From Loxodes magnus (taxonomy: Eukaryota; Ciliophora; Karyorelictea; Loxodida; Loxodidae), in assembly GCA_946699065.1 (NCBI GenBank), contig CAMPDV010001293.1:62001-126000 (forward strand): DNA of 64,000 bases, read 5' to 3'. The position numbers and the translations under genes are program-made. Below the pieces are notes generated by a model that worked only from the letters and a program-made list of their open reading frames with translations, ran no database searches and was not told where the DNA came from. Positions 34,250-46,800 of this stretch are shown piece by piece. How positions within the stretch are numbered: the first letter of the stretch is position 1; the number at the start of each line of letters is the position of its first letter.

Positions 34250-35850
34250 AATTATGAAGGGACTCAAATATAGGTTAGAATATGACTTATTTGCAGTCTG
34301 TCAGGCAATATTGATGAGAGAGGTTTCGGTGGAAACTTTAGTATCAAAAATTAAGATAAGAGAAAAATAAAAAAATTGCGTGCAATAAAACTAAGTTTTG
34401 TCAGGATTTAAGTTGGTTAAAAAGGAAAAAAATAGCATTTAGATGAAGCTTGCTTAATAATGAATCTTCAAGTTCGTTGCTTAATTAAATTAACTTCAAG
34501 GTATAGAAAAACTTTTAAGACTGAAGAAGAAAAAAATATTGGTAAAGGTGAAAAATGGTTAATAGGAATACAGAGATTAAGCACTTAAAATTATGAAATA
34601 TAAAAGAAAATTTGGACATTTGTAAGATAGGCTACTAAATTACATAAGCCCTACGAAGTAAATAATATCAAAAAGCAAAGAAAAAGGTTAGGCGTTAATA
34701 TTAACTGATGACAATTAAAAGTAAAAAATATTAGGAAAAAAGCTTGCAATAAATATTATGGAAATTTTAAAACGTAAAATTCTTATCTTTAGCCCGCTGT
34801 CTTAGAATAATGGGAGAGTTTAATTTCTCCTCCTATATAATGCTTAAGAAATCTAAGATATGAAATAAAAGTCAAGCATTATATTTATTATAGCAGAACA
34901 AGGAGTAATATCAAGTTTCCTACTTTCATTTTTTCTACTTAAAAGTTATAAGAATGAATACCCCTGTTCAGCTTTATAATTTTTGTTCTTTGGTTTGAAT
35001 AAAAGCAACGAAAGTCTTCATATAAATGAATATCTTCTTAATGTCTCAGCTATTTATAATAATTGTACCAATTAAATACTCTGAACATCCTATTTTGTAT
35101 TTTTCCTTCAAAACTAAAATTCATTTCAGGTTCAAATTTAGATCTTTACCACAAGGATTTTTTTACTGCTAGTTAGATTTGATTCCATTTGATAAAAGAA
35201 TAGCCAACTATTTAGATACAACCTATTCAAATCTCAATTATAGCCTTCTTTTTTAGCCTTTTCAAGTATCTTCAATCTATCAAAAAGTAATAATCAAAGT
35301 CAGAAAGTGCCTCTTACTTAATAAAAAAGAGAGACAATTGAGAGCTAATACTCTTATATTTATTTGAGTTTCGTAACTTCGAGCTAAAAGGTTATACTAT
35401 TAATAAGGAAATCGATATATAATCTAACTGTAAGCTTCTTAATTAATTAAGCTAATAAAGTAAAATTATTATCTCGTTATTTGCCTAGAAAAGCATCAGA
35501 ATCATTTTCTTTAAAAAATTAGAAAAGCCTGAAGTTGAGCTAATATAATAGAATACGTTAATAAAGAAAAGACATATTGACTTTAAAGTAAGTAAGGAAG
35601 AGAATTTATGAACTGTAATTTTCTAAAAAATTATTTCAACAGCAAACTTTTAAAAAGAAAATCCCTAAATAAGATAATAATTAGCTTAAATTTTATTAAG
35701 GATAATTCTTAAATTTACAATAAATATAAAAAGTAAAGAGCTCTAGAAATTTGAGACTTAAAAATAAAGCAAACATATATTGTAATATTAAAATTTGGAC
35801 TAGTAAGCAAAAAAAATTATTTTGACAAACTATAAAAGTTAATAAAAAAT
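34250..35850 (+). CDS. Probable coding region, unrecognised protein
   Basis: The plus strand reads protein-like over about 1.6 kb, with basic and Q-rich segments near both ends (TSRYRKTFKTEEEKNIGKGE and AVLEQWESLISPP in one frame at 34500-34830; KLLSRYLPRKASESFSLKNQ and KQVRKRIYELQFSKKLFQQQ in another at 35460-35660). At least two frames look possible in the first half, so the exact frame and any introns are not settled. It would converge with the kelch gene that ends near 35880. No domain recognised. Confidence 0.4.
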
Positions 35851-35879
35851 AGCTATATAACTATTAAAATATTTTACAA

Positions 35880-36660
35880 CCTTTACTTAAATTATCCAGT
35901 TTTAATAAAATGAATGTTATAGTTACTACTTACTCTTTTACTCCTACACTTTTTTCCATTCTTTTGCGCTCCTATCGTCAAATACATATATCACATTTTA
36001 TTCTTGATGTTATGATGAATACATATACACTTTTCCTGCACATCCTATTCCATTATACCAAAATCATTAGCCTTAATTTGGAAATGCTTCTCCTAACCTA
36101 TTATATTGCTTTAAGTCATATAAAAATGTTCCTTTTAGTCAATTTTTATTATCAATTATTTATATTGCATTTTACTCTTTTCTAATCTAACAAGATACGA
36201 AGCACGCATTCTGTGGCAATTTTTCTTCACTTAAGTTCCACTCATTTCTCATATTATCATATATACAAACTTCTTTTAAGGCATTGAAATTATTACTATA
36301 ACCTCCCATCGTATATAATTTATCCTATACATAGCTAGATCCATTTGAATACATCTCAAATGGGTGATTTTTTATTTCTCTACCCTTGTTACTTTGGCTG
36401 TTTCATATCTCACACTTATTGAAGTTTTTCTTAGCATATCCATTGAAACCATTCACTATATATACTATATTACTACTGTCTGATGTAATTGATGTTAAGG
36501 CTCTTGGATATTATAAATTGGCTGTAGATATTACATTGTATGAATCTATTGCAGTTATTGTAAAATAGTGAGAAGTATTTGAATTACCCCTCTTGCTGCT
36601 GTTTTTTAATTATATGCCTTGTTTTTCTTATATCTTCTATTACAGATTTAAAGCAACTGT
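35880..36660 (-). CDS. Kelch-repeat protein (second kelch gene, N-terminus uncertain)
   Basis: Minus-strand frame without shifts over about 220 codons. Kelch signatures: YPRALTSITSDSSNIVYIVN, DKLYTMGGYSNN, VCIYDNMRNEWNLSEEKLP, CAGKVYMYSS, NVIYVFDDRSAKEWKKVQ. TGA occurs at EI-W-NSQS, NKN-W-LKG and GQ-W-FWYN. The upstream start was not found; coding potential fades above about 36650. It lies about 1.7 kb upstream of the B-box/kelch gene on the same strand and may be a paralog. Kelch propellers mediate protein binding. Confidence 0.6.
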
Positions 36661-38202
36661 TCTGCTAAACTAATTTGTTTAAGAGTATAAATAAAGAAAA
36701 TAGATAAAGAAACTGATCTTAGTATATTTTTAAGTGAATTTTAGAATTTTATTATTTTTATGATCTAAAAAGAGTAAAATGTTGGAATAACTAATTTTAG
36801 TAGAATGATAAAGCTATTAGATATGATAGATATTTTATGTTGCTTATCAACCACTTATAATGCATAGAAACTTAAAGCTAATATTTTATTATATTGAAAT
36901 CTTTTTCTTTTACTTTTACTTTATTTTAAGCTTTATCTTTTCAAATTACATTTCAATCTATTTCCTCTTTATTATTACTTCCTCTTTCTCTTATATTAAT
37001 TTCAAATAATCGTCATTTATAGAAAATCTTTGCAGTGAAGTGTGTAAAATTTCTAGCAAGCATTGCAACTTATTTAACCCAATAAGCATAAAAATATGTT
37101 TGCAAGGTAAGAAAGTTGTTATAGCATTAGTTAAGTTATAATTATTAAAGCAGAATTAACATTCTAGAATGTTTTGTCTTTATTATAATTGAATGTGATG
37201 AAGTAGTTTAAATATAGCATTATATCATTCTTGATAAAAATGAAAATATTAGCATGATAATTACTGAAGTCTAGAATATTTGGTATAAATCTATTTCTTA
37301 ATAAAAGTAAATATCTAGAAGTTATATTTAAAAGCTTTAAAGTATTAAAAATAAACTTAGTAATCTATTAATTAAAATTTACTTTCTAGTCATTATTTTT
37401 ACTTAAAAATACCCATTTTTTATTATTATGAATAACTTAAATTTACCCTTATCTAAATAAACATTTATATTCATTCTTTATCTTATTGCTCTTTTTATTT
37501 TATTTTTTACTTTCTCAATGACAATACTTTGTTTATTTTTGCAGCTTAATTTTTAAAGCAAAGCTAAAAAATTAAAAAATAAATGTTTACTTTTTAAAAT
37601 AGCTTTTCAATTATTTGAGAAAGACAGAAAGATGATTATTAATGAAAAAAGATAAAAATTAATAAAAAATGGATAAATGATTGTTTATTTTTAGAATTGT
37701 AAAATAAGAAGAAAAGAAAATACTTTCAAAATTATATAAAAAGGATGAAGATAAAGCATAATAACTTGCTATAAAGTTAATATTTTATAAAGAGAAACTA
37801 AAATTAGATAAATATAAAGAAATAGTTTAAAAATTAAATTGGATTTATTTTACTTATAAGCTTTATCATCTTATATTGATAGCTAACGTCTTTTATCTAT
37901 ATTTGTTTTGATACTAATATTAGTCTTAGTTTTATCATGTTATTATGCCTTGGTCAGCAGAACTAGTAGAAAATCCAGTGCAATGTAAATTTTATTGCAA
38001 GTATTCTTACACTAGATGGTACCACGGATTTTAATAATATCATAAGATTTTTTTTTGCTCAATTCAAGTTTCCAAAAATTGGGTATTATGAATTAAATTC
38101 TTGTTTTCAGATTTTAATTAATTTAGAAAATTTTATAAGCTTGACTATTTAAATATAGCCAAGGATCTTTTAAGTTATGATAGTTAAATTTTTAAATTAA
38201 AT
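36661..38202. other. AT-rich intergenic region
   Basis: No gene recognised apart from the partial structured repeat at 37945-38035. The region ends where the second copy of LINE B begins. Confidence 0.5.
37945..38035 (+). repeat. GC-rich structured repeat, 5' part only
   Basis: GGTCAGCAGAACTAGTAG, CCAGTGCAATG, ATTGCAAGTATTC and CACTAGATGGTACCACGGA align with 41435-41518. The stem TGCAAT/ATTGCA is kept in place of TGCAGT/ACTGCA in the other copy, a paired change. Confidence 0.6.
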
Positions 38203-41200
38203 TAAATTTAAACTAAAAGAGTTTTTTGACGTCTTTAATTGCAAGAATTGCTTCTTTCAATTATAGACTTTAGTAAATGTTTTTAATTGTTTTCTAATCT
38301 TGCTTACATTTCATCATTTTTCTTTAATTAGTTCTTCTTTCTAATTATCTTTAGCTTCTTACTTTTTAGCTTTCTCCAGTTCTAGAATCTCAAGTCTCCT
38401 TGTCATTAGCTTCTTTTGAAATATTTTGATCTATAAGTCTAAATACTCCAATTTAGACCTTGAAAATGAGTTTATATATTCTTGATCGTATAATATAAGG
38501 CGCCTTAAGTCATAATTCCCGATCTTTTGCTATAATCAATTCATTATATTAGAATAGTACACACATTTAAAGATATGCTCGAAAATCTCACTCTCCACAC
38601 ATACAATAGGGATTATCAATAGGATAATGATGATCTTATAGATCCTTACGAAAATTAGTTTAGATCTAAGTCTATATTTACTGATAATTTCTCATCTATA
38701 TATTTGTTATATTTAGTATAAGTATTTGTGGAAATTGCTAAAGATTACCAAATTATTCAGAATATACTTTAGCTATTTTCATTTTCATAAATTTTTTAGT
38801 AGCTACTTTATAGAAATATTGTTGTTTTTTTCTATTATATATTTAGTAAAAGTTTTAAGATTGGTATTATTCTATTAATTATGTAGATCGATATTATAAA
38901 GGTCTGATAATTGCTACTCTTAATCGTAGTATTGAAATCCTTTTTTCCATATATTAATGAAAAGAGAACCTGTTGTTGATCTATGAAAATCAATTCTTTC
39001 TTATTTCATTTTATAGTAGAATCTGAAGAATTTTATAGCCATAATGTGCTTAAAAGGTAATCAATTCAGGTCTATATAATATGATTCATTAAATGTTGAA
39101 GTTGCTAATTAAAAAGCTTTTCTTGAAATTAATCTCATGCTTAATTCAATTCTGTTCAGAACTCTAATAACTCCTTTTTGTATACTTCATGATACTAAGT
39201 CTCCTCCATATTTTGCTTTAGGTAATGTAAAAAATCTACATAAAGTTTTAAAATGTCAAGGAATTACGTTCTTATATCTCATCAGTTAAAAAGCAGCTTT
39301 CTTCATTGCAGCTATAGATTTGAATACAACTTCTTTGCAATGGGGATTCAAATTCTTCTACTGGTGTAGAATAACTCCTAAATATGTTACTTGTTCTTTT
39401 TAAGCAATTGGTTAATTTCCTAATAATAAATTTAAAATTTATTATTTCTAATTCTTCTTTAGAAATTAGATGTATTCAGATTTGGTTACATTGATCTTTA
39501 AATGTGTTCATGCAAAAACTTTATCTGTTTCATTTATTAAATTCTACATCTACTTTGCAGATTTGGAATGAAGAATAAGATCATCTGCCTATCCTCTACA
39601 AGCAAAGCTAATATTTGAATCCTGACATTTAAATCCCAATTAGGTACTTTTAATTTCAAAATATCTAATTACTATGTCATAATACAACAATGCTAAAACT
39701 GATCCATGAGAATTTCCTTAGATAATTTCATTGTTGTATTATAAATTTCTGGTGTTCTTTCCATCTATGATAAATGAAGAATTTAGGTTTTTGTAAAATG
39801 ATTCTAAGGCTGTTATTATTCCAAGTGGTAGTTTAACTCTCTTAAGTTAATCGAACAAAAATCTTCTTTCTATTGAGTCAAACATTTTTTAAACATCTAT
39901 CAATGTTAATATCAATTTAGTCTTACCTTTAGCACATTTCCAATAGTTATCAATTATTTGTTATATTATTCAAATTTATTAAGTTGTTTATCTGTTTTTC
40001 ATAAATCCCATTTATGAAGGGTGAATCAAATTTCTCTAATAAATAAGACAGTATAGTCTTTTTGTTAAAGCTTTATCATATAGTTTTAGAATACTATTAA
40101 TAAGAGAAATAGGTCTTCAGTTTTTCCAATCGTCATCTTTATTTCCTTTTTTAAATATTGGAATTATCACCGATATATTTAATTCCTAAGGGATTCTTCC
40201 AAGTCGTAGCATATAATTCATAAAAAAATGATGAATTATTAGCAAATATTATCCACCATATTTCAGAAATTCACCTTTTATTTTGTCTGGACCAACTGCT
40301 TTTCCATTCGGAGATTCTTTTATAATTTTTATATTTCTTGTATGGTAAAAAGATCAAATCCTTATAAATACGAGAGTGGATAATCTTTAATTTCTTAAAT
40401 ATTATCGTATATTTTATCTATTTTTTAATTACTAAAACTTATCTATTATTGAATTAGATTAGAACGCTTGTTAAAAACACAATTTTCCCATGATTCAATG
40501 AATTAATTTTTGATTTTTAATTAAAGTTCATAGTATTTCTCTTCATAGGATTTAGAATTTTCTTAGCTTGTAAAAACATTTCCTTAGAATCTTCATTAAG
40601 AAGTAGAAATTTCTTTTTGCTATATTTTTTTAAAATTTTCATAGATTATACTTGAAGTATTTCCAAAATGTTTTGCTGCCTCATGAAGATTATTTACTTG
40701 TTAGTTATTTTTCCAAATTTGATGTAAGAGTCCTTATATTCTGAGTTAGCTCTTTTTGCCTCTATGTATTTCTTTGTGAGATCTCGAGGAAGTTTGTTAT
40801 AATTTGAGTCTGGAATAAACGAACCTAATATTTAATCAGTATTGTCTTAAATATTACTTTTGATATATTCATATTAATCTTCAAGATTATCTTAATCTAT
40901 TTAATAGAATTATAGTAAGTTTGTAAGAAAGATTCTTAATATTTTTGCCTATCTATTGCATCTTATAACCTGTTTATTTTATATTTTCTCTGAGTTATCT
41001 TTCCCCAATAGACTATAGAAAAATTGATAAAGTCGACAGTGATTGGAATATGATCAGAAAATAAACTATTATTATGAGCAGTGAAATTTGCAAACTAATT
41101 AACGTTCAAATGGTTGTTTATAATGATATAATCATTGATATGTTTTTCCTGTTCCTTTGTGAATATATGTATTAATGTTGCTTCATTCACTATCTCAAGA

Positions 41201-41294
41201 TCGTTTTATAATAAAAATTCTAATAGCCTAATGGTATTATCATAAGTATTTTCAGGTTATCATCGAAACCTTATAAAAGAGTATTGAATCTCCC
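38203..41294 (-). mobile_element. LINE B copy 2, 5' part missing
   Basis: About 97-98% identical to 1009-4107. It breaks off inside the endonuclease domain at 41294. The RT frame around IDV-x-KMFDSIER is in phase here (copy 1 lost a base). The endonuclease N-terminal half and ORF1 are absent, so this copy is dead. Confidence 0.85.
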
Positions 41295-41427
41295 ATATTT
41301 TAAATAATTTTTTATTAAGAAGTTTACTTTCCTACAGTTATTTTATTTAATATTAGAATTAAGAAAATTAAAGCATTTGAGCAATTTTATTTAATTATTA
41401 ATCATTATTATATTATAAAATGGATGT

Positions 41428-41826
41428 AGGCCGCGCCAGACAAATTAGTAGGTAATCTGGTGCAGTGTATACTGCATTGCGAGTAAACTCGCACTAGATG
41501 CCACCATGGAGAAGGGGGGATAAGCTCCGTTGAGACATACCTAACTTACCCCGAGAGTTCTCTCTAGCAGTATAAAAGTTTGACTGACGGGCCTTCTAAT
41601 TACCGACTTAATAACTAATTCTTATTTGGACCTATTTCAAGAAAGCTGAATCATTTGACTCAAGATTTAAGAATAAATTTTAATAAGAAGATTTTCAATT
41701 TGGAGAAGCTGACATGAATCATCAGACCTCTAGATTTTAACAAGAAAAATGAGAAAATTTTTTTAAATATTAAATATTAATATTGAAAGAGCTGCGCGCC
41801 AATGAGGTGGTTCGCGCTCTATAATA
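41428..41826 (+). repeat. GC-rich structured repeat, full copy 1 of the family
   Basis: Several perfect or near-perfect stems in a row: CCAGA/TCTGG, TGCAGT-GTAT-ACTGCA, TGCGAG-TAAA-CTCGCA, GGAG/CTCC, and a terminal block AGAGCTGCGCGCC / GGTGGTTCGCGCTCT. GC content is well above the genome background. Other copies are at 10136-10515, 48735-49118 (both minus), with partial copies at 37945, 43753 and 20684. The stems and dispersed copies suggest a SINE or a structured LINE 5' region. No convincing Pol III A and B boxes were found. Confidence 0.7.
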
Positions 41827-41910
41827 ATTTTTATTTGTTATATATTTATTTAATCAATTTTAGTTTTAGCCCCATTTAAGATTAAATATAATTAATAATT
41901 TCCTATTTAG

Positions 41911-42190
41911 ATGGAAATTAAAGATTTATATTTTATATTAACTAGTCTAGTTTCTATTCTAGGTGCTCAATCTTTAATCTTTATTATTTTAATTATTGTT
42001 GTAGCTTTTATATTTTTAGTCCAGTGATTATGTAAAAGAATCCTGAGATTATTATCCTTTATCTTATTAGAATGGTTATTCAATTAAATTAGATTATTGT
42101 TTTTCAGGTATTAGCTAAATTAGGTTTGGTATTTCTTAGATATAATTTTATTTATTACATACTATAAAATATATATTCGAAAATAAATTT
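41911..42190 (+). CDS. Possible small membrane protein
   Basis: The ATG at 41911 begins MEIKDLYFILTSLVSILGAQ followed by a strongly hydrophobic stretch (LIFIILIIVVAFIFLVQ), TGA read as Trp, then CKRILRLL. One clear transmembrane helix and a basic after-segment. In such AT-rich DNA hydrophobic frames arise by chance, and the end is undefined. Confidence 0.25.
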
Positions 42191-43084
42191 ATTAATAATT
42201 TTCCTCTTTTATTAATAATATAAAAGTAAATATTTTAATATAAATAATAACTATTTTGCTTAATCATTATCAAAAAGAAGTAGTTCTAAATGGTTATAAA
42301 TAAACTAAAACAGTAAAAAATAATAATAACTTACTAATTTTGTACGCTTATTATAAGTTTATTTATAATTTAATCACAATAATATTTTCTTTATTTTATA
42401 CATATAGCAATTAAAATAAAATACTTAATTAATTTAATAAAAAAGATAAATTAAAAATTAATTTAAGCTATTTACTTATTTGAATAGAATATAAATAAAA
42501 TCGTATAAAATATTTATAAATAATTAAGTTTATTAAATAAATTAAAATAAACTTGAGACTTATAATAAAAGAAAAAGCAATAGTATATTAAAATCTTAAT
42601 CGTATAATAATTTAGAAAATGTTTAAGAATTTATAAATTAATAATAAAAAAACCATAGATATTTAATATGAAAAAATGGATATGTAAAAGTTAAAATTTA
42701 ATGAACTAAATAATTTATGAAATTTTGAAAACTTATCCTATTCTAAATTTTTTAATTTTTTATATAAATCAAATTAAACAAAGAAAGAACTTAAAATTTA
42801 ATTTAAAAATTCAAAATAATATAAATTAAAAGTTGATTGAAAATAATACCATTAGAAACTATCTTTTTCTATTTTGTATAAATATTTATAGATAAGATAG
42901 TTAAAATAAAAATAAATTGTACTTAAAATTAAAAAGAATATAAATATTAATACTTAAATAAAAAAGATGATAAATGATATAAGAACTAAAAAGGATTTAA
43001 ATAAAATTTATAATTATTAAAAATATCTAATTATTATGTTGCAAAATTTAAATTTAAAAGCATAAAATATAATATAAAAATTAA
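42191..43084. other. AT-rich region, nothing recognised
   Basis: Above 80% A+T by eye; no motif-bearing frame. Confidence 0.45.
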
Positions 43085-43558
43085 TTAAAGTTAAAGTTAA
43101 AAAGCTTTGCTAAAGCCTTAGTAGTCAGTCATCTGACCTATTCTATCAGCTTGTCTCCATTATTTTGTCTTGAATTTCTACTAGGCTTAGTTAGGCGGTG
43201 TAGCATTTCATTAGCGCACCATTCTTTAATATTTTGAATAGTTTTCATCTTGCATGTAGCATTCCTAATTATTTCTCCAAGGATTAAGATTTGAATTAAA
43301 GAATTTTTTTCTATAAATTTTTCCGCTTTATGTTGGATATATCCTAAATAGTTTTCTAAAAATATCTTATTTATTTTTTCTTTAAATTTCGCTTAGTTAG
43401 TAGCAGTATTTTCATTGGTGTTATTTATTGCACACGTAGCATTTTATTCTTCTTTTAAACTATTATTCCTGCGTCACTTATTTAATTTAAATTTACTACT
43501 TATTTTAAATAAACGTTTACTGTTTATTTTAATTTGAGGCTTCATTTTCTATTTCCAT
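43085..43558 (-). pseudogene. LINE ORF1 of another lineage with zinc knuckle
   Basis: Starts MEIENEASNQNKQQTFIQN at 43558. A knuckle KCYVCNKQHQ-W-KYC follows (Cys-x2-Cys-x3-His-x4-Cys, one residue shorter than usual), with TGA at the same Trp two residues after His as in the element at 21370. After it, YPTQSGKIYRKKFF resembles NEQGYIYKRKFN of that element. No coil is seen upstream. A second open frame on the same strand was considered and rejected. Confidence 0.55.
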
Positions 43559-43631
43559 AGGATCTGATTAATTCTGTTAAAACGAAAATGGTGTTACCTG
43601 AATTTATTATTAAATTCGAGTATTCTAAAAT

Positions 43632-43750
43632 TATATCAGTATTGAACATTTTTATCAGTACTGAATAATTATACCAGTATTGAACAAGGTTTATCAGTAT
43701 CTGATAATTTTATCAGTAACAAACATTCTTGTCAATATGAAACATTTTTT
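43632..43750. repeat. Degenerate tandem repeat, period about 20 bp, six units
   Basis: Units of the type TATCAGTATTGAACATTTT vary at several positions. The period is not a multiple of three, so it is not coding. It lies between the ORF1 start and the hairpin block, i.e. in the 5' region of that element. Confidence 0.7.
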
Positions 43751-43752
43751 TA

Positions 43753-43793
43753 AGAGCTGTGCACCAACGAGAATGCTACGCGCTCTATAATCA
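43753..43793 (+). repeat. Isolated hairpin block of the GC-rich structured repeat
   Basis: AGAGCTGTGCACCAACGAG / AATGCTACGCGCTCT, flanked by AT-rich DNA; the rest of the element is missing. Confidence 0.6.
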
Positions 43794-44746
43794 AATTTAT
43801 TTATTTATTTATAAATTTATAGAATTCTTTGTTCCAATTTGTTTTCTATTTCTTATGATTATTAATATTGTTTCTCAAGTAAAGACGTTATTAGTTTTTC
43901 TAATTTTTAAACTTTATCAGTGAGGTATCTATTTTTGAAAAAAACTCTTTTAATGACTTAGATAATATTTTTATTCGAGTTTGTGTCGGAAGTTTTTATA
44001 ATTCTGGATTTCCAAGTGGTTAATGTTCGTCGTATCAATCATATTTCTCACTTTCACTCATTGTAATTATTTCACTTTTTTACTTTTTAGAGAATTTTCC
44101 TGTTTAAATGTTTTGTTAAAAGTTCTGTTATTTCTTAGAAGCCATTTTATATATATGATAATAATTCTTAAAACCTTATATGTTAAATATCTTAAAGAGA
44201 AAAATGTAAATTTTTTATATAAGAAATAAATTGAAAAGTTTATAAGTTATAAGTCTAAATAAAATTTTTAATATCTTTTATATTTTTAAATATTTGGTTT
44301 ATTCTATTATCTTATAAATAAAATAACCAAAAGCTTAAGATAATTTAAATAATATAAAAATATATTATTTATTATTAAAAACTATAAAAATAAATTAATA
44401 GATAAGTTTTTAAAAGTTATAACAGTTTTTTAAATATGATACAATTTCTTTTTATTCTAATAATTAAAAAAATAATTGACTAAAATAGTATTTTAGTATT
44501 AGTTTGAATTAAATTAATAAAATAAATAACTAATAAGTGTTCTAAATTAAACTATTTAAAATTTAGTTTCTTTTAATAGCTTAAATAAGATTATGCTAGT
44601 AAAAGGTTTTATTTTAATATATGCTATCATTATTATTTATTTTTCATTATCTAATTAAATCTTAATTAATATTTGGAATATTCAAAATATATAATCCTTT
44701 TTTAACTTCTTATTAATTTGTAACAATTCTAAATTTAATAAATTAA

Positions 44747-45955
44747 ATGGGTGGAAGCGGATCGAATGAGGAATACTAAAAAGAAGAACAAGAAGTTTAA
44801 AAGTAAATTGAAACAATCAATCCAGACACTCAAACTCTAGAAAAGTTATCTTAGTTAAAAACTTTAAATAAAGTTCTTTTTTAAAAGCCTTATTCATGTA
44901 AGAAGCATTATGACTTTTTGCAGCATCCTTCTTAGAAAAGCACTTCCAATTTTAATATGGATCTCTATCGTGATTTTACATTCAACATAATTGGAACACC
45001 TTAGGGAAGCAGTTCCTTATTTGATCTATATCTTCATCATGATTTAACATTCGACTTAATTGGATTTAGAATTATTGAATAATAAAATAACTCTTAGGAA
45101 TAGCACTTTCATTTTGTAGGAGTGTATAGTCAATAAGATAACTTAATTCACTTCTTTATAGGACTTCAAGCAGCTTATATAAAAGAGAAGTAAACTATTC
45201 CTACTTCATGAAGTGAAAGTAACTTCAAATGATCATCTTCAGTGATAAAAAGTGAAAGGAAGGTAATGGGATGCATTGGATATATACGTGAGTAAGAGAA
45301 TGATATTATAAATTAAAAAGCAGTATTCAGTTAAGTACTAAAGAAAAATAATTCTCTTAAGTTTTTATTTACTTGGGATTAGTTAAGATAGCAGTAATCC
45401 TAGAAAAGTAAACTTTCTAAAATTCCATTCTTTTTAGCAAAGTATGACATAGTATCGAATCTTAGAAATAGTGATGATTATGCATGGATGGAACATATTA
45501 ATAAAAAAGGTTTATTTGAAGAAGAAGGATATGTATTTTCAAGCACTAGAGGAGCTACTGCTGAAAAGTTGATTTATTATCTTAATAAAGAAAAGCCATT
45601 ATCAGGTATTAGAATTTTATCTCCACCTTAAAAAGGTTACAAATAAAAAGGATAGAAATTAGTAAGAAATATTTAGAAAAATTTAGGAACATAATGCTTA
45701 TATTAGACGTAATAAGAAATCAGGAAGAAGAAGCCAGATTTTGATATAAGCAAAGCAAAGTTTTTTAAATATAGGGACATAAAAAACTGTAAAGAGGTAG
45801 GCTATTGAATATTTATTAACGAAATATAAACCGCTATACTTGAATATGAAAATAAAAAATATTTATATGCCTATTTATCCTTTTTAGCAGCTATGAATAG
45901 TGATTGTACTGGAGATGAAGATGAAGTGCTTATCTTTAAGTAGCTTGATTAATGA
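44747..45955 (+). CDS. Family P protein, copy P1 in the second repeat
   Basis: Same 402-codon frame as 6149-7357, with few substitutions (for example one changing the residue before QHPSQ from Leu TTA to Leu TTG-like context). All three internal TGA codons are kept. The persistence of an unbroken frame in both copies argues for function or very recent duplication. Confidence 0.72.
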
Positions 45956-46496
45956 ATAAATAGAAATTTTCTAATTCAAACTTAAATAATTTCTAAAATA
46001 TTATTTATCTTTTTTATAAATTTAAAAGTAAAACTGATTATTTAAACAAGGAAATATCTATTTCTTACAATCTTTAGTTTTCATTTTCGATCAATAAAGT
46101 TTAAAATTTTTATTTTTTGTGAGATAAAATTAAACAAAATGATTAAATCATTTTTATTATTCAATTTATAAAACAATTTCAATAAAACCTTGAGAATGAT
46201 TCAGGTCTTCGTAATTTAGATTATTCAGACAAATTATTTATTTAGATGCTTTATTAATTTGCTGCTGCATGGATAATAGCTATTAATTAATTATAAGAAA
46301 CTTAATAAATAAAAGTGCTTATTTATAACATAATAGAAATACTTTGAACTATTTTATTCGTTTTAGATTATAACTAAATAAACATTTAACGATCATTAAA
46401 TTTCAGTATTATAAATCTTAGTTTTATTTATCAAATTTAAATCATTCTATTTGGACTAATTTAGAAATTTTAAAGATGCTTTCTCAACAAATCTTG

Positions 46497-46800
46497 AAAA
46501 AATTAATATCTCATGACTAAGTCTACATAAATTAACAGTTTACTTCTCATAAATAAAGGAATTTAGACCTTCAAATTAAAATTTTTCATAATAATATTCT
46601 AAAAAATAATTTAAAAAATAGAAAAAAAACAAACAATTAATTTAATAACCTAAAAAATAAAAAGAAAGCAAAGATGAAATAGTGAATTAAAGAGCAATGC
46701 TTGAACTTCATGAACATATTTAAAATGAATTATCGAATTAACATCAGTAATTTTGTTTCAATAACATTTTCATTAAAGTTATTTCTTCTGAACATATCCA
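46497..46800 (+). mobile_element. 5'-truncated LINE A copy in the second repeat
   Basis: Counterpart of 7898-8200. Confidence 0.7.

Larger units (their letters stand above)
41295..43995. other. Sequence unique to the second copy of the large repeat
   Basis: This 2.7-kb segment sits where copy 1 has 4108-5397. It holds a complete GC-rich structured repeat, a possible small membrane protein, AT-rich DNA, an ORF1 of another lineage, 20-bp tandem repeats and a hairpin block; see the separate entries. Parts between these show nothing recognisable. Confidence 0.75.

Noticed and set aside
34830..35000. Frame with IIFIIAEQGVISS recalling a phosphatase P-loop
   Set aside because: The catalytic Cys and Arg are absent, and another frame over the same DNA looks at least as coding.
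41500..41520. GCCACCATGG, a strong vertebrate Kozak sequence, as possible vector contamination
   Set aside because: Diverged homologs of the same element read GCCACCACGG, GTCACCAGAA and GGTACCACGG, so it is native sequence.
43085..43546. Alternative minus-strand frame resembling an Alba-type nucleic-acid-binding protein
   Set aside because: The overlapping frame carries the zinc knuckle and the KIYRKKFF block shared with other ORF1 proteins, so the Alba-like reading is a shadow.
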